64,000 bases of DNA from Dermanyssus gallinae (Eukaryota > Arthropoda > Arachnida > Mesostigmata > Dermanyssidae). Both the position numbers and the translations under genes were made by a program. The notes under the pieces were generated by a model, which did not search any database, was not told the DNA's origin, and saw only the letters and a program-made list of their open reading frames with translations. The DNA lies in contig QVRM01006776.1 in the NCBI GenBank assembly GCA_003439945.1, positions 95,415 to 159,414 on the forward strand, read 5' to 3'. Below, one piece after another: positions 1 to 11,517 of this stretch (the first letter of the stretch is position 1; each line of letters begins with the position of its first letter).

Positions 1-789
1 AATGGTCCTAATTTCAGCATCGTAATCGTTTACCGTCTGTCCGCCAGAAGAAAGGAAATCAACTCATGTATTTGCCGAAATATTTCTAAACAGACTTCGT
101 GAAGCGTAAGAGAAATACCCTGTCCTGGCGCCTCAGATAAGAAAAGTGAGCGCTGCGTGCTTGTGAAGTTCTACCAGCACCGGAACCCATCAACAGCTAC
201 GCACGGGGTCTTGCCGAAATCATCCGATCAGCAGTTAAACCTCTACACCCAAAGAACCTAAACCGGCCGTTGTTTAACGGGCTTTGTCGGCTCGCTTAGA
301 TAGCATAACACCTGTGCAGCCTGTTAGCCAAAGTGCATTCTGTAACGTTACCACTAGCAGCACATGGCCAGACTAAATGTCGCAAAATCTATAAACCACG
401 GCGCCAGAGATATCTCGGAAACCGGATGACAGGCTCCCCCGGTAACGCATCAGCCACATAAATAGCTCGCTTGGTGGGCCTTCAACATCACAACCGGTCA
501 GCTCCTTGGCCCTAACCAACCACATTGCTGGAATGTTTGTCGTGAGCGACACATTGCTTAGGCACGTTCCCTTGTTCACAGCTGCGTAAAACAAGATTAG
601 CTTTTCAGGAAAAACACTCTTTTTGAGGCCGGTTTCTCGGTGCAGGATGCTCTTTGCTTTCTTTACTTTGACCCCACGTCGAAGCGCGCAGTTTACCAAA
701 TGTCTCCATGCCGACTCTTTTCCCTTTTAGCGTGCGGAATCTGTTTAACCTTGCATCTAGTGTGATATTGCAAAGAAAAGCGTTTGCTG
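1..789. other. Unassigned sequence with one anonymous ORF
   Basis: No recognisable gene or repeat is visible. The minus strand is open over 373-699 (108 codons, no clear ATG start). Its translation resembles no family I know, and its cysteines and histidines do not form an evident zinc finger. It could be a chance ORF or an exon or transposon scrap. Confidence 0.3.
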
Positions 790-1376
790 TGAACTGCTAT
801 TGTCAGTTCTATCAAGAAAATTGAACCAATTCCTAGAGGTCACGGGAATTATGCCAGATGACCGGACATGGTTTTCGGAGCCGCCGCTCTGCAAAGCAAG
901 CATATTCGGTGCTATTAGAGGCCGTAAGTGCCGTCAAATAAGTCTTTTTGAAACCATCCTAATCTCCGTACGCTCTGAATTATAAGACAGCCTTGGATTC
1001 AGCACACAGAGCAGTGTCATGCGGACCACCTCGCTGAAATGGGAGTCTCTCAATGCTTCCTTATCTTGTATTGACCAAAATGCAGGAGCATGTTATAGGA
1101 ATCGGCGACAATATAGCAAAACTTCCTTCTTTTCTACAGACTATCGGGCTGGCTCAGGGGGACAATCTTAGTCTGCTTTTGCTTTCAGTGATTTTGATAA
1201 ATCTAGTGAATGCGATTCAGCATTTCGACGACCTTGCAGTTTACGGTAAGAGCTGCTCCGAGATCCAGCAGGCATCCAGGCTGGCCTGCATCTACAGATC
1301 GCGGTTTCACCGTAAACCTAGCGAAGACGGTTTCGATGCTATTAGCTGTGCTCAGGTTGTCTCCCCAGAATCTTAA
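790..1376 (+). pseudogene. Old LINE reverse-transcriptase fragment (family F-like)
   Basis: This is a decayed piece of a non-LTR retrotransposon RT on the plus strand. Around 830-910 the reading TGIMPDD followed by an FxxxxxAKxAIF pattern looks like the RT finger region. At 1137-1190 the peptide FLQTIGLAQGDNLSLLLL matches RT motif 4. The same motif, TTGVAQGDGLSSLLLSVLL, occurs in the LINE at 57.2-58.2 kb, so both are probably one family. The YADD site is not intact; only DDLAVYG remains near 1228-1248. Stops and frame changes separate the pieces, so no protein can be made. The clade within the LINEs is not determined. Confidence 0.7.
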
Positions 1377-1447
1377 CTTCAGTTCGTATTTAGTTTTTTT
1401 TTTATGATTTTATTGTATATGCGATCCAACAAAGGTGAATTTACAGA

Positions 1448-1482
1448 AATATATATAGATATATATATATATATATATATAC
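1448..1482. repeat. (TA)n microsatellite
   Basis: A short TA tract with one G interruption, just downstream of the RT fragment ending near 1376. Confidence 0.95.
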
Positions 1483-2839
1483 GTTTTTGCGTTTTTTGGT
1501 GTAGTGAAGTGTGAGCAAACCCCCACCTCCGTGAACTCGTGGCATCTACGTCGATGTTTGGATCGAAAATTCGACTAGATTTTCGGTCAGCCTTAGTTGG
1601 TGGCATGACAGCCATACACGAAATTGGGTTACGTAAAGTTATTTAGTACAACTTTCAGCGAAGACGAAGTGCATTCGAGTAAGTCGAAGTGCTTCCATCG
1701 ACCATTGGCGATCAAGCCTTATCTCTGAGAAGCTTTTACGGATAGTACAAAAGACTATAAACTAGACATTTCAATCTGTAGGACAAATTGCGTGAAGGCT
1801 ACAATCGACGAAAACGGAAATATAGCATATGTAGCTCTGGAGTATTATGTTTAAATGCCTCTTTATGAGATCCTTCGAGACCACCTCGGTTTCACCAAAA
1901 ACAAAAATCTGCTCGGTGAGCACCTCGTGGTTTGTCATAGAACGACAAAGACGCGCAGATCTTTCTGGGTCAAGTATTTTGAATGAAATTTGAAACCAGA
2001 CTTATATACGTTATTATGATCATCTACTCAAGTCCCCGAGCTCGCAGTGGTCAGACGTTAGTGCGTCTCGATCCACAAAAGCGAAGCGCTAAGGGTCGCC
2101 TGGCAAGGTAACGGTTCTCGTCGTCTGCTCCCGGAGAGAAATTCTGCCTATAGAAAAAGGTAGTACAAGTAGTGACGAGCGATTAGAATACTACAGAATG
2201 TCTACCAAAAGATATCTATATTTAGACAAAGTACACTAGTAAATCACGTTTCGTGCGTGATGGTTCTCCCACCATGGCAATACGCCAGCCCACCGGGCTA
2301 AAAACGCTGACCTTTTACCGCTGCATACTAAGTCAAGCTAAAAAGCATGCGGCTTACTCACCTGACGTGCTTACTGTGCGATGTTAGCCTTATTTAGAGG
2401 AGAAGAAAAAGACGACTCGATTCACGCGAGCCGAAGTGAAGCTTCAAGAAGAAACAGAACAGCGATTTGGAGGTGGTGTGTCTCGAAGCATGAATCACAC
2501 AGCTTCACAAAATTTACAGACACTTGTGCAATTTACGTCGAAGCCCAAATCATGGTTATACTTTGTCAGAAAACAAATTAAACAACACCTTTGCATACAG
2601 TCCTAGAAAGGGCATCAAAACTTGGTTAGGTGCCTGCGTACGTAGCGTTTCGTGATATACCGTTGTGCACACCACCTCCAATCGACTCATGGCTGACAGA
2701 CCTAATGTTATAGCAACGATCAATGTCAACGATTACGAGCGCCACTGTGAACGCTATTGTCATTATTATTCCCGCTAGTGCGGTGTCGCTCCTGTTTGGG
2801 CAAGCTGTTTGCCTATGGAAAGCACCGCCGCTGCAGAAG
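1483..2839. other. Unassigned sequence
   Basis: I see no gene, repeat family member or RNA gene here. ORFs are short and lack protein-like composition. Confidence 0.5.
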
Positions 2840-3640
2840 GCCAATACCAGGGGCGGCCCTGCCTGCCGTCAGCAGGAGAAATAGCTAGCTGAGCGTGAGG
2901 GTGGGCGGGCGGTTGGGCGCGGGGGAGGCGGAGGCGACCTACCATAGAAGCCGAACGAATAGCCAGCGAAACTAACACAAGCTACGACCACAAAGCGCTC
3001 ACGCTACGACGGCGGCAGGCAATCCAGTGTAGTGCTCACTCTCAAGCACCCTCATGTTGCTTTAGCCCTCTCCGTAACGGGATGACTTCAATGGCCGCCT
3101 TCTCTCTTTGGGTTTCTCTATTTTCCGTTATTTTCCTCTCCTTCTTGCTTGCCTTGGTGCGCGCCCTCCATCTCTCTTTCTTTCCTATCTTCTCTGTATT
3201 TGTGTTTTAGGTCCGAGAGACGTCGAGCTGAAACGCGAGTTGCTTTTGCCGGTCGAGTGCGCAAGAATGCCAATAGAAGTCGCGTCGCGTGCTCCAACTG
3301 GCGATCCTCGATGCCTCCTCGACCGACTTGCTCCGACCTTGCCAATGCCGTGGTTGCAGCAGCAGCAGCAGCAACACCAGCTTCTGGGAAAACATCGACA
3401 TCAGCCATCGTGGTTGCTTTGGGCCGGGCAGCACGGCCCATAACCGAGCCGAGGCCGAAGCGGACAACAACTCGTTCCCTGCCGTCGCCGGCTCTTCTTC
3501 GGCCCGGGATCGAAGGTTGCTTTACAGAGACTTCTGCAGGCTAATGCTCCGATGAGATCGGACTTTGACCATGACATCGCAGAGAATCACGCATCGAATA
3601 TGAAGCTGAGGAGGACGACGATGCCAACCTCGTCGATGAC
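2840..3640 (+). other. GC-rich stretch with a strong 3' splice-site pattern
   Basis: The sequence becomes GC-rich and CpG-rich. At 3165-3210 a long pyrimidine tract ends in TGTATTTGTGTTTTAG, a good-looking intron acceptor, so an exon could begin at 3211. Downstream the sequence is open in several frames at once, which is what GC-rich DNA does by chance, and it contains a CAG tract (about 3358-3372). No matching donor was found and no domain is recognisable in any frame. It may be an exon or UTR of a host gene with large introns, or simply a GC-rich intergenic segment. Confidence 0.3.
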
Positions 3641-4728
3641 GAACGAACGCGCGAACCATGTCTTGACCTTCTGTTTCGGGACTTCTTGCTGGCCTGCCGG
3701 GTTTTAGCCGTGTACTCGTTTCCCGTTTGTGTTGTCTCCCCGGCGCTGGTCAGGTGGTCAGTGTCCAGTGTCCAGACGTTTGCGATCAATATCACACGAA
3801 TGTAAACGTATACTATGGCAGATACACTCACGGATTGGCGTACACAGGGCCTAGCAGCACCCCCCTGAATAACCGCCCCTCAATCGCCGCCTCAGTGTCG
3901 TCTTCTGCTGCTGCTGCTGCCGCAATCGCAATAACATGCGGCTCGTGCAAGTCGCTATCCCGCACCTCAGCTAAGATTAACATCAACCCGTACTCAATGC
4001 ACAATGTAACCTCTGAGCGAACTTAGTGCCAAACCTAGGGCTACCATTCATTGCATGCAGCAATATAACTATTACCTTAACGGAACACCAACTGCCGTCG
4101 GCGTCTTCGGCTGGCCGCTAGCGTCGTAAAGACACTTGTGTCTTGCTTTCTTGTCTTAACGGTTAAGGCTTATCTGTTTCTGCCCTGAAGGATAAGGTTC
4201 TGGAGAAGCGCGTGTTTTCAAATATTTAGCTGTTTGCTACAATCGTCGTTGTGGGACTTGCATGGTTTAATAGTAATATATAGCATATGTAAGATATATT
4301 GCAAATAGAGCACAGCCCGACGAACAGTTGGTCACAATTGAAATTTCTCGTATCCATAGTTTTTCCGACAATTCATAGGCTATTGAAAAATAACAAATGA
4401 TAAACATTTTGATCAGCATCATACTGATATTATATAGTTAATGTTATTTGGTGTACACTTCAAGTAACGCAACTGACCGCGGAACGCAGCCTCGATTCAT
4501 GAAGTGTTGTGTCCTTTGTGTGTGTGAGGGTGGGGGGTATATGATGTAGTACCTCACCTGAAGGTGGTATACGCCTGCATCCTACAACATGACTAAGAGG
4601 ATAGCTTAGCTTAGCTAAAAGAACCCCAGTAGAGGGTCAGAGGTCCTCTACTTTGTCTCGCCTTCTTGCTTCTCCTGACTCTGTGCTTTTTTCACCTTTT
4701 TTGCTATTCGCCCTGTGTCTGTGTTCAG
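3641..4728. other. Unassigned sequence
   Basis: Nothing recognisable apart from a short GCT run near 3907-3921. The last 60 bases form a pyrimidine tract leading to the candidate exon that follows. Confidence 0.5.
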
Positions 4729-4827
4729 GACACTCATCGGTATTTTTTGGAGTATCATAGCAGGGTTTGTTGCGGTGGCATGAGTAAGGGGGGGGGGTTG
4801 CAAATGCTAGAGCAACTACGCACGCAG
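4729..4827 (+). other. Candidate internal exon (99 nt)
   Basis: A pyrimidine-rich tract ending CTGTGTTCAG (to 4728) is followed 99 nt later by CACGCAG/GTAAGAT, a near-ideal 5' splice site at 4827/4828. The enclosed 99 nt are a multiple of three and open in the first frame (33 codons, beginning DTHRYFLEYH). A run of ten Gs inside argues against strong protein conservation. I recognise no domain. It could be a real exon, a cryptic exon or chance. Confidence 0.25.
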
Positions 4828-5607
4828 GTAAGATTTTGCTGGCGCTTCAAAAATCGACGTGTCAGCCCAGACGCGGTGCGTAGAAGCTCGTGATGCTGTT
4901 AGCTTGGCCAACGGCGTTGAAAAAGAAGAATAATGATGACCATGATGATGCCAGTGACGTTTGCTGGTATTATTGCTGGCCACGCATGCCATCGTCGTCG
5001 TCCGTGAATCTTGGACCCCGCTGACTCTGCGCGGGCCCTGGAAACGGGGCTTGCTGACAACAAAGAACACCCGTTGCCGTTGTTGGTCTGTCGTCTCATA
5101 CAGAGCCTCGGCAGAGCCTTCTACTGGAACAGAAATAGACAGATAGGTACATGCATGGCATCGTCCGGTCTAAGAGGCCAACCCACGCACCAACCAACGG
5201 ATGGAAAGCGCCTCTTGTAAAACTGGCTCCCACCGTTGTCCGTTACCACCGTCCACCGGCCTCCGTTTTCGCACCTGGCAACCGGCTGCACGCTCGCATC
5301 ATCATAGGGCTTTCGGTCTGGGGAGAACGGCTTTCTGTTATTAGCTTTACTACATACAACGACTACTTCGATCTCTACTTTGAGTCTTGCTTCGAATATC
5401 GGCTCCACTTCGCTACTACTGCTACTACTACTCAGTCTTATTAAGCGACCTATTCCACGCAAAGTTAATGCCGCAGGCACTGGCGCCTGCTTAGCAGTCA
5501 CCTCCGCCCATACGCAAAATTGTCCTATGGAACAATCGCGATAATAAGCAAAGCGCAGCTGTGGACAAGCGATCTTGCTGAGAGATATTAGCTTGCGCTA
5601 ACAACGA
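4828..5607. other. Unassigned, moderately GC-rich sequence
   Basis: Overlapping open frames occur on both strands with serine and leucine runs derived from simple sequence (for example ACT repeats near 5412-5432). No domain is recognisable and I do not call a gene. Confidence 0.45.

Positions 5608-5689
<82 letters not shown>
5608..5689. repeat. (TA)n microsatellite
   Basis: About 80 bp of nearly pure TA. Flanks show no clear target-site duplication. Confidence 0.95.
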
Positions 5690-5691
<2 letters not shown>

Positions 5692-6372
5692 ATACCAATT
5701 AAACCTACCTCGCAATGCCCAGGAATATCTCTGTATGAGTGCTAGACGTTGCAAAAGAAGGCCACGTTTCTCCTAGTAACCTTGTGATGCACATTCCTAA
5801 GCGTTCGTCTCGCAGATAGAGGACTTCTCTAAGAGGAAGCCAATTTTGGCCGTAATGTTGCTTTTGGTGTCGTATTAGTAGTCTTCTGTTTATCCTGCAT
5901 CTAAGTAATATTAGTGTCACAGCTTGTTTTTGTACCTTGTAAATGTTGCATACATTGAGTGGCTGGGACTGATTCAGTACAATCCCCATATGTGTCTCTA
6001 TGTTTATATTTAGCCTGCGAATATTCAAAAATACGCGTAGTCGGGATATCTAAGTTAGATTAGCACATGGTGCTAAGAAGAGGAAAAAACAACAAAAAAA
6101 CATATGTATTGGATGTTCCAGTGCTGCGTACACGGGCTTTACGAACTACACGACTATAATGTTGTAGTACACATAAGATACTGTAAATAAAACGCACTTA
6201 AAAAAACACTAAAATATGAGTTCGAGGCTTTTGAATATGTGTCTAGTCTTGTCTTGAGACTGTGTGCTTACTTTGTTGGTGCATTATTTGCTAGCATGGG
6301 GCGAACAAAATGACAGACCTGAAAGTTGTTTACGATAAAGATATATTCGAAATACCGCGTTACAGAGCTTTG
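5690..6372. other. Unassigned AT-rich sequence
   Basis: No gene or known repeat recognised. Confidence 0.5.
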
Positions 6373-6388
6373 TAGAAAATTACCTCTA

Positions 6389-6688
6389 GAATTAAAATTT
6401 TTTTTAAGGAGGATTGTTTTTAATTCTAGACTATCCTCCGTCCCCTACGGGCTTGGAACTCAACCTGAGGTATTTCTTCAAAGCACCGAGAGCCGGACAT
6501 GTTAAGATATCTAGGGTTTCCCTAACAGTCCTTGTGGCAGCATGGCCGCTGACCCTCAGCGGTATGGTTAGTCATCTAATCTCAATGAGGATTGCTCAAA
6601 GAAAATTCGATCAACAACAGGGATCGAACCGGGGACCGATAGGTGACAACCATGACTAGCGCACTAATCCCCTAGACCACGCCGCTAC
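6389..6688 (-). mobile_element. tRNA-derived SINE (family C), full length with TSD
   Basis: A 300-bp insertion flanked by a perfect 16-bp direct repeat, TAGAAAATTACCTCTA, at 6373-6388 and 6689-6704. On the minus strand it starts with a tRNA-like head. Box A TGGTCTAGGGG (6669-6679) and box B GGTTCGATCCC (6620-6630) both fit the RNA polymerase III internal promoter consensus. A body of about 200 bp follows and ends in an A-rich tail at the low-coordinate end. SINEs are non-coding, transcribed by Pol III and mobilised by a partner LINE. The perfect duplication suggests a fairly young insertion. This is the only copy of the family seen in the window. Confidence 0.9.
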
Positions 6689-6704
6689 TAGAAAATTACC
6701 TCTA

Positions 6705-7439
6705 ACTAAGTCATAGTGAGGACGACATGAAAAATACGTCAACTGAATTATAGATAACGATGCGGGGGAAAAGTGACGAAGCTAGTAGGGCGAAACTAAA
6801 CATATAACAATTGCTATGTACAAGTAAGCATCAATCATTTTAATGAATGAAAGAATGAAGGGATACATTTTTGACCTTTTCGTGAAGCCCCTATCAGGTT
6901 TTTGGGCTTGGCGCTGAAGAACAACAGCAGCCATGAGGTTCCGTAGGCACGAAAATAATGCGACCATCGGACAAACATGATGAGATGGAGACTCAGAATT
7001 TTTATGCCCTGACGAAATAGTAGAACGGTACGCAACGACATGGTACAAAGCATGAGCAGACCACTTTGAGGTATCTCTTGTGGAACGTTGAACGACTAAA
7101 ATCAATGACACGTCTAAATGGGAAACCTTTTTATTAAATTCGCTGTTCCTCACGGATACATTTGTAACAAAACCAAACAATATTGTATTCTTAAGCCACA
7201 AGGTCTATCATGTTTGCAGTCAACGTAGTTACGACCAGTAGGTGCAATCCACATCTGTCGCGACGGATCAACGTGCATAAGCCGAAGCAAACCCTTCATC
7301 TTCTTCCACCTCTTGGACGTCAAGGTCTTCTCTACCTACGAGAGTTGCTTTTTGGATTGATATATGAATGAAAAGTTTATATAATGGACTCTAAGCCCCA
7401 AGTATGGGAAGAAGTTTACGAGCTCTAACTTCTAACTTC
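6705..7439. other. Unassigned sequence with a 139-codon anonymous ORF
   Basis: The minus strand is open over 6782-7201. The translation has no recognised domain, signal peptide or clear coding composition. I cannot tell a chance ORF from an exon or repeat fragment. Confidence 0.35.
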
Positions 7440-8170
7440 GGCATACAATTTTGTGCCTAGCTGCCAGACAACTCCTGCGGCAAAACTTCGACGGCATCAT
7501 CCGCGTACGTTACGACAACAACATTTCTAAGAAGAAGTGGTTCTCTTAGAAGAGAACCACACACTTCAGCATGCCGAATTGAGCCGATTAGACAGTAGCG
7601 GGGAGCGGGATGTCAATGGCCTTGACATAATCGACGCAGACTGCATACAGGGGAACCCTAATTTTTGCCCGTTTAACGTGCGATTGTAGCTTCTGCATCG
7701 AATCCAATGCACCTTGGGCCATCCTAACCCTAAATTAAGGCTCCAGCAGGAGAGCCTTCTTGACAGGTGAAAGCACAATTGCCATAACCGTCCTTGAAAA
7801 TATATTTTTAAGTGTGCGTTCCGATAAAATGACCCGATAAAGATTTGGATAATTTATATAATAATAGCCCTGGGGCGGTGCCAGGCCTAGGGTGTTTGCT
7901 CCTCCCCGACTATCTGGTTGAACGGCCTGGCCAACATTCCCGCGAAGACATCTGAAGATTCTACCCAGTGCGCGTGGTGGATTCTATAAGGGCCACTGCT
8001 CTTCTTAAAAGCTACGCAGAATTGTTGCGACATCCTTGTACTCGAAAGGGGAATATATGAGGCGCTGTTGGTGAGCGAATACTTAACCGCTGGCTCATAC
8101 GTAGAGGCAATGGTGTCAGATATGACCGAAGCTAAATGCTGACTTGTTTTCCTCTGGGACATGTTATGCA
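7440..8170 (-). pseudogene. LINE reverse-transcriptase remnant related to LINE A
   Basis: On the minus strand, pieces of an RT occur in the right order. First is a SGPYRIHHAHWVESSD stretch (compare SGPDQVCYEHWIQS in LINE A at 27-30 kb). It is followed by a VRMAQGALDSMQKLQSHV stretch and VPLYAVCVDYVKAIDI (RT motifs 2-3), and finally VVVTYADDAVE with the catalytic YADD at 7496-7507. Several frameshifts and stops separate them. The order and spacing match LINE A, but the sequence is too different to be the same subfamily. It lacks both ends and is an old, dead copy. Confidence 0.75.
7538..7561. repeat. Small perfect hairpin inside the LINE remnant
   Basis: GTGGTTCTCT and AGAGAACCAC are perfect complements separated by TAGA. 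It lies just upstream (element sense) of the YADD site of the dead RT and probably has no function. Confidence 0.6.
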
Positions 8171-9110
8171 TGTTCCTCTTTCGTCGATGTATAATGCAGC
8201 TTAGTATTGCCGATGTATACTGAAGCTTTAGTTCTGTCCTTTCAAAAACTCGAGCCTCCTCCTCGTCATCAAATTGAAGCCTGCTCTCTGCCAGCAGCTA
8301 TTTGTACTCAGAACTATGTTGTCCATAGAGTTGTCTACGTTTTGAAATTCACTGAAGGTCGGGGTCAGGGTCTCTTGCTAAGCGTAAGAGCACCAAAACC
8401 TTACGACGTCTTAAGCGGCAGGTTCGCTTTCGACGAAAGTTCCGTTTGACTACCGCTGCCTTCACGGCAGCATATAGAGTGTAATTTCCTCGCATCCCTG
8501 ATGATCCCAGAGCCTCGCATCCCTGATGTTTTTGAGATTCGTAAGATTATAGGATAGAGCGTTATTGGTACTTCTTCCATTCCGTGAATTATGTACGTTA
8601 GGACCCTTTAGTATACCTCGAATAGTCGAACAGTTTTTAAAATTTTAACTGATATATTGCGGCATGACGGGAAAGCTGTTGTGGCCATGTTGAGACAACT
8701 ATGGTCCAAAGCAGCCAAGGCATCTAGGCTGGTTCACCTTCCCGTCGGCTCTCGAAAATGTGCACGAGAAATGTGCAACACCACACAGGCAAGTGACACA
8801 TTGAACCTACCTTCACTGGCCATTTATCACAAGGCTGCAAACAAAACAATGCGTACTGTGCACCGCCTTTTTGAATTCAGTTAGTGCTAGAGTCGCCGGT
8901 TGACTTCCTGCACGACACATACTCCACTCCGTCTTGCCGACATTTAGCTCTAAGACGAAATATTCCCCTGGCAAAAAAATTGAAGGGGACTAATACAGCT
9001 GTCGGGGTCTATAATATGGACCTATGGCTCGAAGAACATAGCTAAAACAAATGTTTTAGACGTTTACACCTGTAATAATAATAATAGCAGTAATACCAGT
9101 AGAAGTAATA
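8171..9110. other. Unassigned sequence
   Basis: No gene recognised. A short direct repeat, CCTCGCATCCCTGATG, occurs twice about 23 bp apart near 8490-8530. A 75-codon plus-strand ORF at 8657-8884 has no family resemblance. Confidence 0.45.
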
Positions 9111-9125
9111 GCAATTCTGCCCATT

Positions 9126-9402
9126 TATTTTATTAACACCCAGCCAGGGTAAATGTGTTTATGTTACATCAAAATATTTCGAGACAACCAACCATGTAGC
9201 GTTTTGCTAGTTCTGCTATGGACCGAACCGGACATACCGCGGCGTGGTATCGATCACATTAGCTCCAGCACTGTCCGCATCGACACTCATCTTGTGGTTT
9301 ATTGAAACCCTCCACATTACATATAATGTGATGAAATCTGTGGGCTGCGGAGGCCATCGTGATATGTCGATCTCTCACCCCGCTAGCCCGCCACTCAATT
9401 CT
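9126..9402 (-). mobile_element. SINE-like element E, copy 1, with 15-bp TSD
   Basis: An insertion of 277 bp bounded by the perfect direct repeat GCAATTCTGCCCATT at 9111-9125 and 9403-9417. About 130 bp of its 3' half (9130-9258) is closely repeated, in opposite orientation, at about 58.40-58.55 kb, which shows that it is a dispersed repeat. The minus-strand 3' end is A-rich (GTTAATAAAATAA). The head is not an obvious tRNA; a GGTTCGGTCC stretch resembles a box B but sits far from the 5' end. Retrotransposition by a LINE is inferred from the TSD and the A-rich tail. Confidence 0.85.
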
Positions 9403-9417
9403 GCAATTCTGCCCATT

Positions 9418-10067
9418 CGATAGCACATAGGCAAGTAGGTGGCTATATAATAATATAATAGCAAGGTCGACTGGTAAAGGAAGGCAAATAATACTGATGG
9501 TGCTCTGTTGTAGCAGTAGCAACAGCAAATTGTCCATTCGTCCAGATTCATAGCATCCTTCGTTAGGGGGAAATGTCTTTCTGGTCGTCGTCGTCGTCGT
9601 CGTTGTCAACGACAACAATAATAGATAGACGATACGGTTGACGGCTTGCCGTTCTATCGCTAATGCCATGTAGATTCATTCGTTTGCACAGCAAACGTTT
9701 CTATCTCGTAATTCCCCTACACCTCAGCCCTCGCAGCCGTGATTGTGCCTGCCCGTTTATCTATGTACGTGGCTGCTGGTTTCGCGTCCTTGTCAAGGGC
9801 AACGATCTTCTGTATCGTCCGCTGCTCAATGTTCAACTGTGTGCCTTTCCGCAACGTGGTTCTGGAAACTGAGATCTTGCTAGTACGGCTACTGCTCGTG
9901 TTGTAGCCGCCACTAGCTCGCGTTGTCGTCATGAATGTCGACATTGTTGTCGTTGTTGGGTCACCCAAGCGCGATTTACGCGGAGATTCATTTCACGAGT
10001 GTGCGAGGGCGTATCTGTATTTGTATATCTGTGTACGGCCACCATTCGTCTCTTTTTCTCTTTCTCC

Positions 10068-10068
<1 letters not shown>
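9418..10068. other. Unassigned sequence with a GTC-type trinucleotide run
   Basis: Contains a (GTC)n run near 9585-9607 and otherwise no recognisable gene. Open frames on both strands here derive from the simple sequence. Confidence 0.45.

Positions 10069-10127
<59 letters not shown>
10069..10127. repeat. (TA)n microsatellite
   Basis: About 59 bp of pure TA following a pyrimidine-rich CTTTTTCTCTTTCTCC stretch. Confidence 0.95.
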
Positions 10128-10131
<4 letters not shown>

Positions 10132-10613
10132 ATACCCCCTTGCTGATCCTTTTCTAGTTCAGCACGTTACTGGATGTGTGAGTGGCGTATGTGTGTTTGT
10201 CTATGCGCGACTCTGCGACGTGGCACCCGCAGCACAAGCAGTAGCAGAAGGAGGAGGACACGTGGAAGAAGGCGAACAGAAAGAAGATTAGGGAAAACAC
10301 ACGGGGGGGGGCGGGGGTGGTGGGGATAGACGGACATACCGACCAACCGAGGAAGCGAGGAACGGAACGACGAGATGGGTGGCGGTGTAATCATAGCCCA
10401 AGGGCCCGCTGTGGCATTCCCTCCCTACCTAACGGCTGCTAGCTCCGAACCGACCACCAGAACGACGACGAATCCAGATCCAATCCAGTCTCCCGCAGAG
10501 TGGCGGATAACGGTCCGACCAACAGCCACTGACGGTAATAGCCGCAGCTGCAGCAAGCAGGCAAGTTGCCAAGCTGTCGACCGTAAGGTTTGTGCTTCGC
10601 CTGTTGCTGCACT

Positions 10614-10690
10614 CTTTGTTGTTGTTGTTGTTGTTGTTGTTATTGTTGTTGCTGTTGCTGTTGTTATTATTGTTCTTATTGTTGTAGTCG
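10614..10690. repeat. (GTT)n-rich trinucleotide repeat
   Basis: Imperfect GTT/GTA/GCT triplets, with the purest part at 10617-10640. Confidence 0.9.
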
Positions 10691-10863
10691 CCATCGTGCT
10701 TATTGGAGCTAATATTGTTATCGTTGTTGTTGTTGTCGTTGCTCCGGCTGCCGTCATGTCGTTGTTGCTGCACGTCACGAAAGAAATGTGCGCAATTAAG
10801 TTAAGTATGCAAACGGTAGAGGACCTGCAACAGGATGACAGCTAAGCACGACCCAGCATGCCC

Positions 10864-10889
10864 CGTAGTAGTAGTAGTAGTAGTAGTAG
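10864..10889. repeat. (GTA)n trinucleotide repeat
   Basis: About eight tandem GTA units; reads as poly-Ser or poly-Tyr depending on frame. Confidence 0.9.
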
Positions 10890-11517
10890 GCCTCGTTGCG
10901 TTGGCAGTACTGCAATACAACTACTGCCTGACAAGAGAATGATGGGAGGCAGCGCGACAACGATGAAACTATACGCGTGGCAAGCAGGAAACGCCCTCTC
11001 ACGCTCAAGCCCCGTCCGGCAAGCATACAGTCGTGTACAATCGTGCAGGGCGGAGGAGAAAGGGAAGAAAGGGGTACAGGGGAACTCGGAGGCGGGAAGT
11101 GGCATACCGCCACAGTCATTTTTCCTTCTCACAGCTCATCCGCCACCGGGCTTTCCCTCTACACTGGTGGTTGTTGTCTGTTAACACTTTCGAGGATCAA
11201 CGACGCATGTCAACCGAAAGCAAGCATACGGGAAAATAGGTGTCGATTTAGCTGTCCGCCGATTTAACTCTTCTGGTGTCAGGCGCTGTACATGGCACAA
11301 CCGAGGGCCCCAAATGGTTTCTGTCTATCTGGCTTGTTGAAAAGCAATATCTGTGCTCTTTTAGATGCCTAGTAATAACTACCGCCAGTACAATCATCAT
11401 CAACGTCAAATTAATGAGCATCATCACCATCACCACAAGCAGCAGCAGCAGCGTCCTTGTCACCGTCATAATGCCAGGTAGTAGTAGTAGAAGTAATAGT
11501 CGAGTAGAAATTGTCGA

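Larger units (their letters stand above)
10128..11517. other. GC-rich stretch with trinucleotide repeats
   Basis: CpG-rich sequence with a G-rich block near 10302-10326. Many frames are open on both strands but none shows a domain. The long open frames here encode runs of N, T or V that come straight from the repeats. A host-gene promoter or UTR is possible but not shown. Confidence 0.4.

Noticed and set aside
3108..3544. Several overlapping GC-rich ORFs as separate genes
   Set aside because: Simultaneous open frames on both strands are expected at this composition; only the splice-acceptor pattern is worth noting.
10425..10845. 100-150 codon ORFs in both strands over the GTT-rich region
   Set aside because: Peptides are runs of V, N or T from the repeat; no domain and no coding signature.
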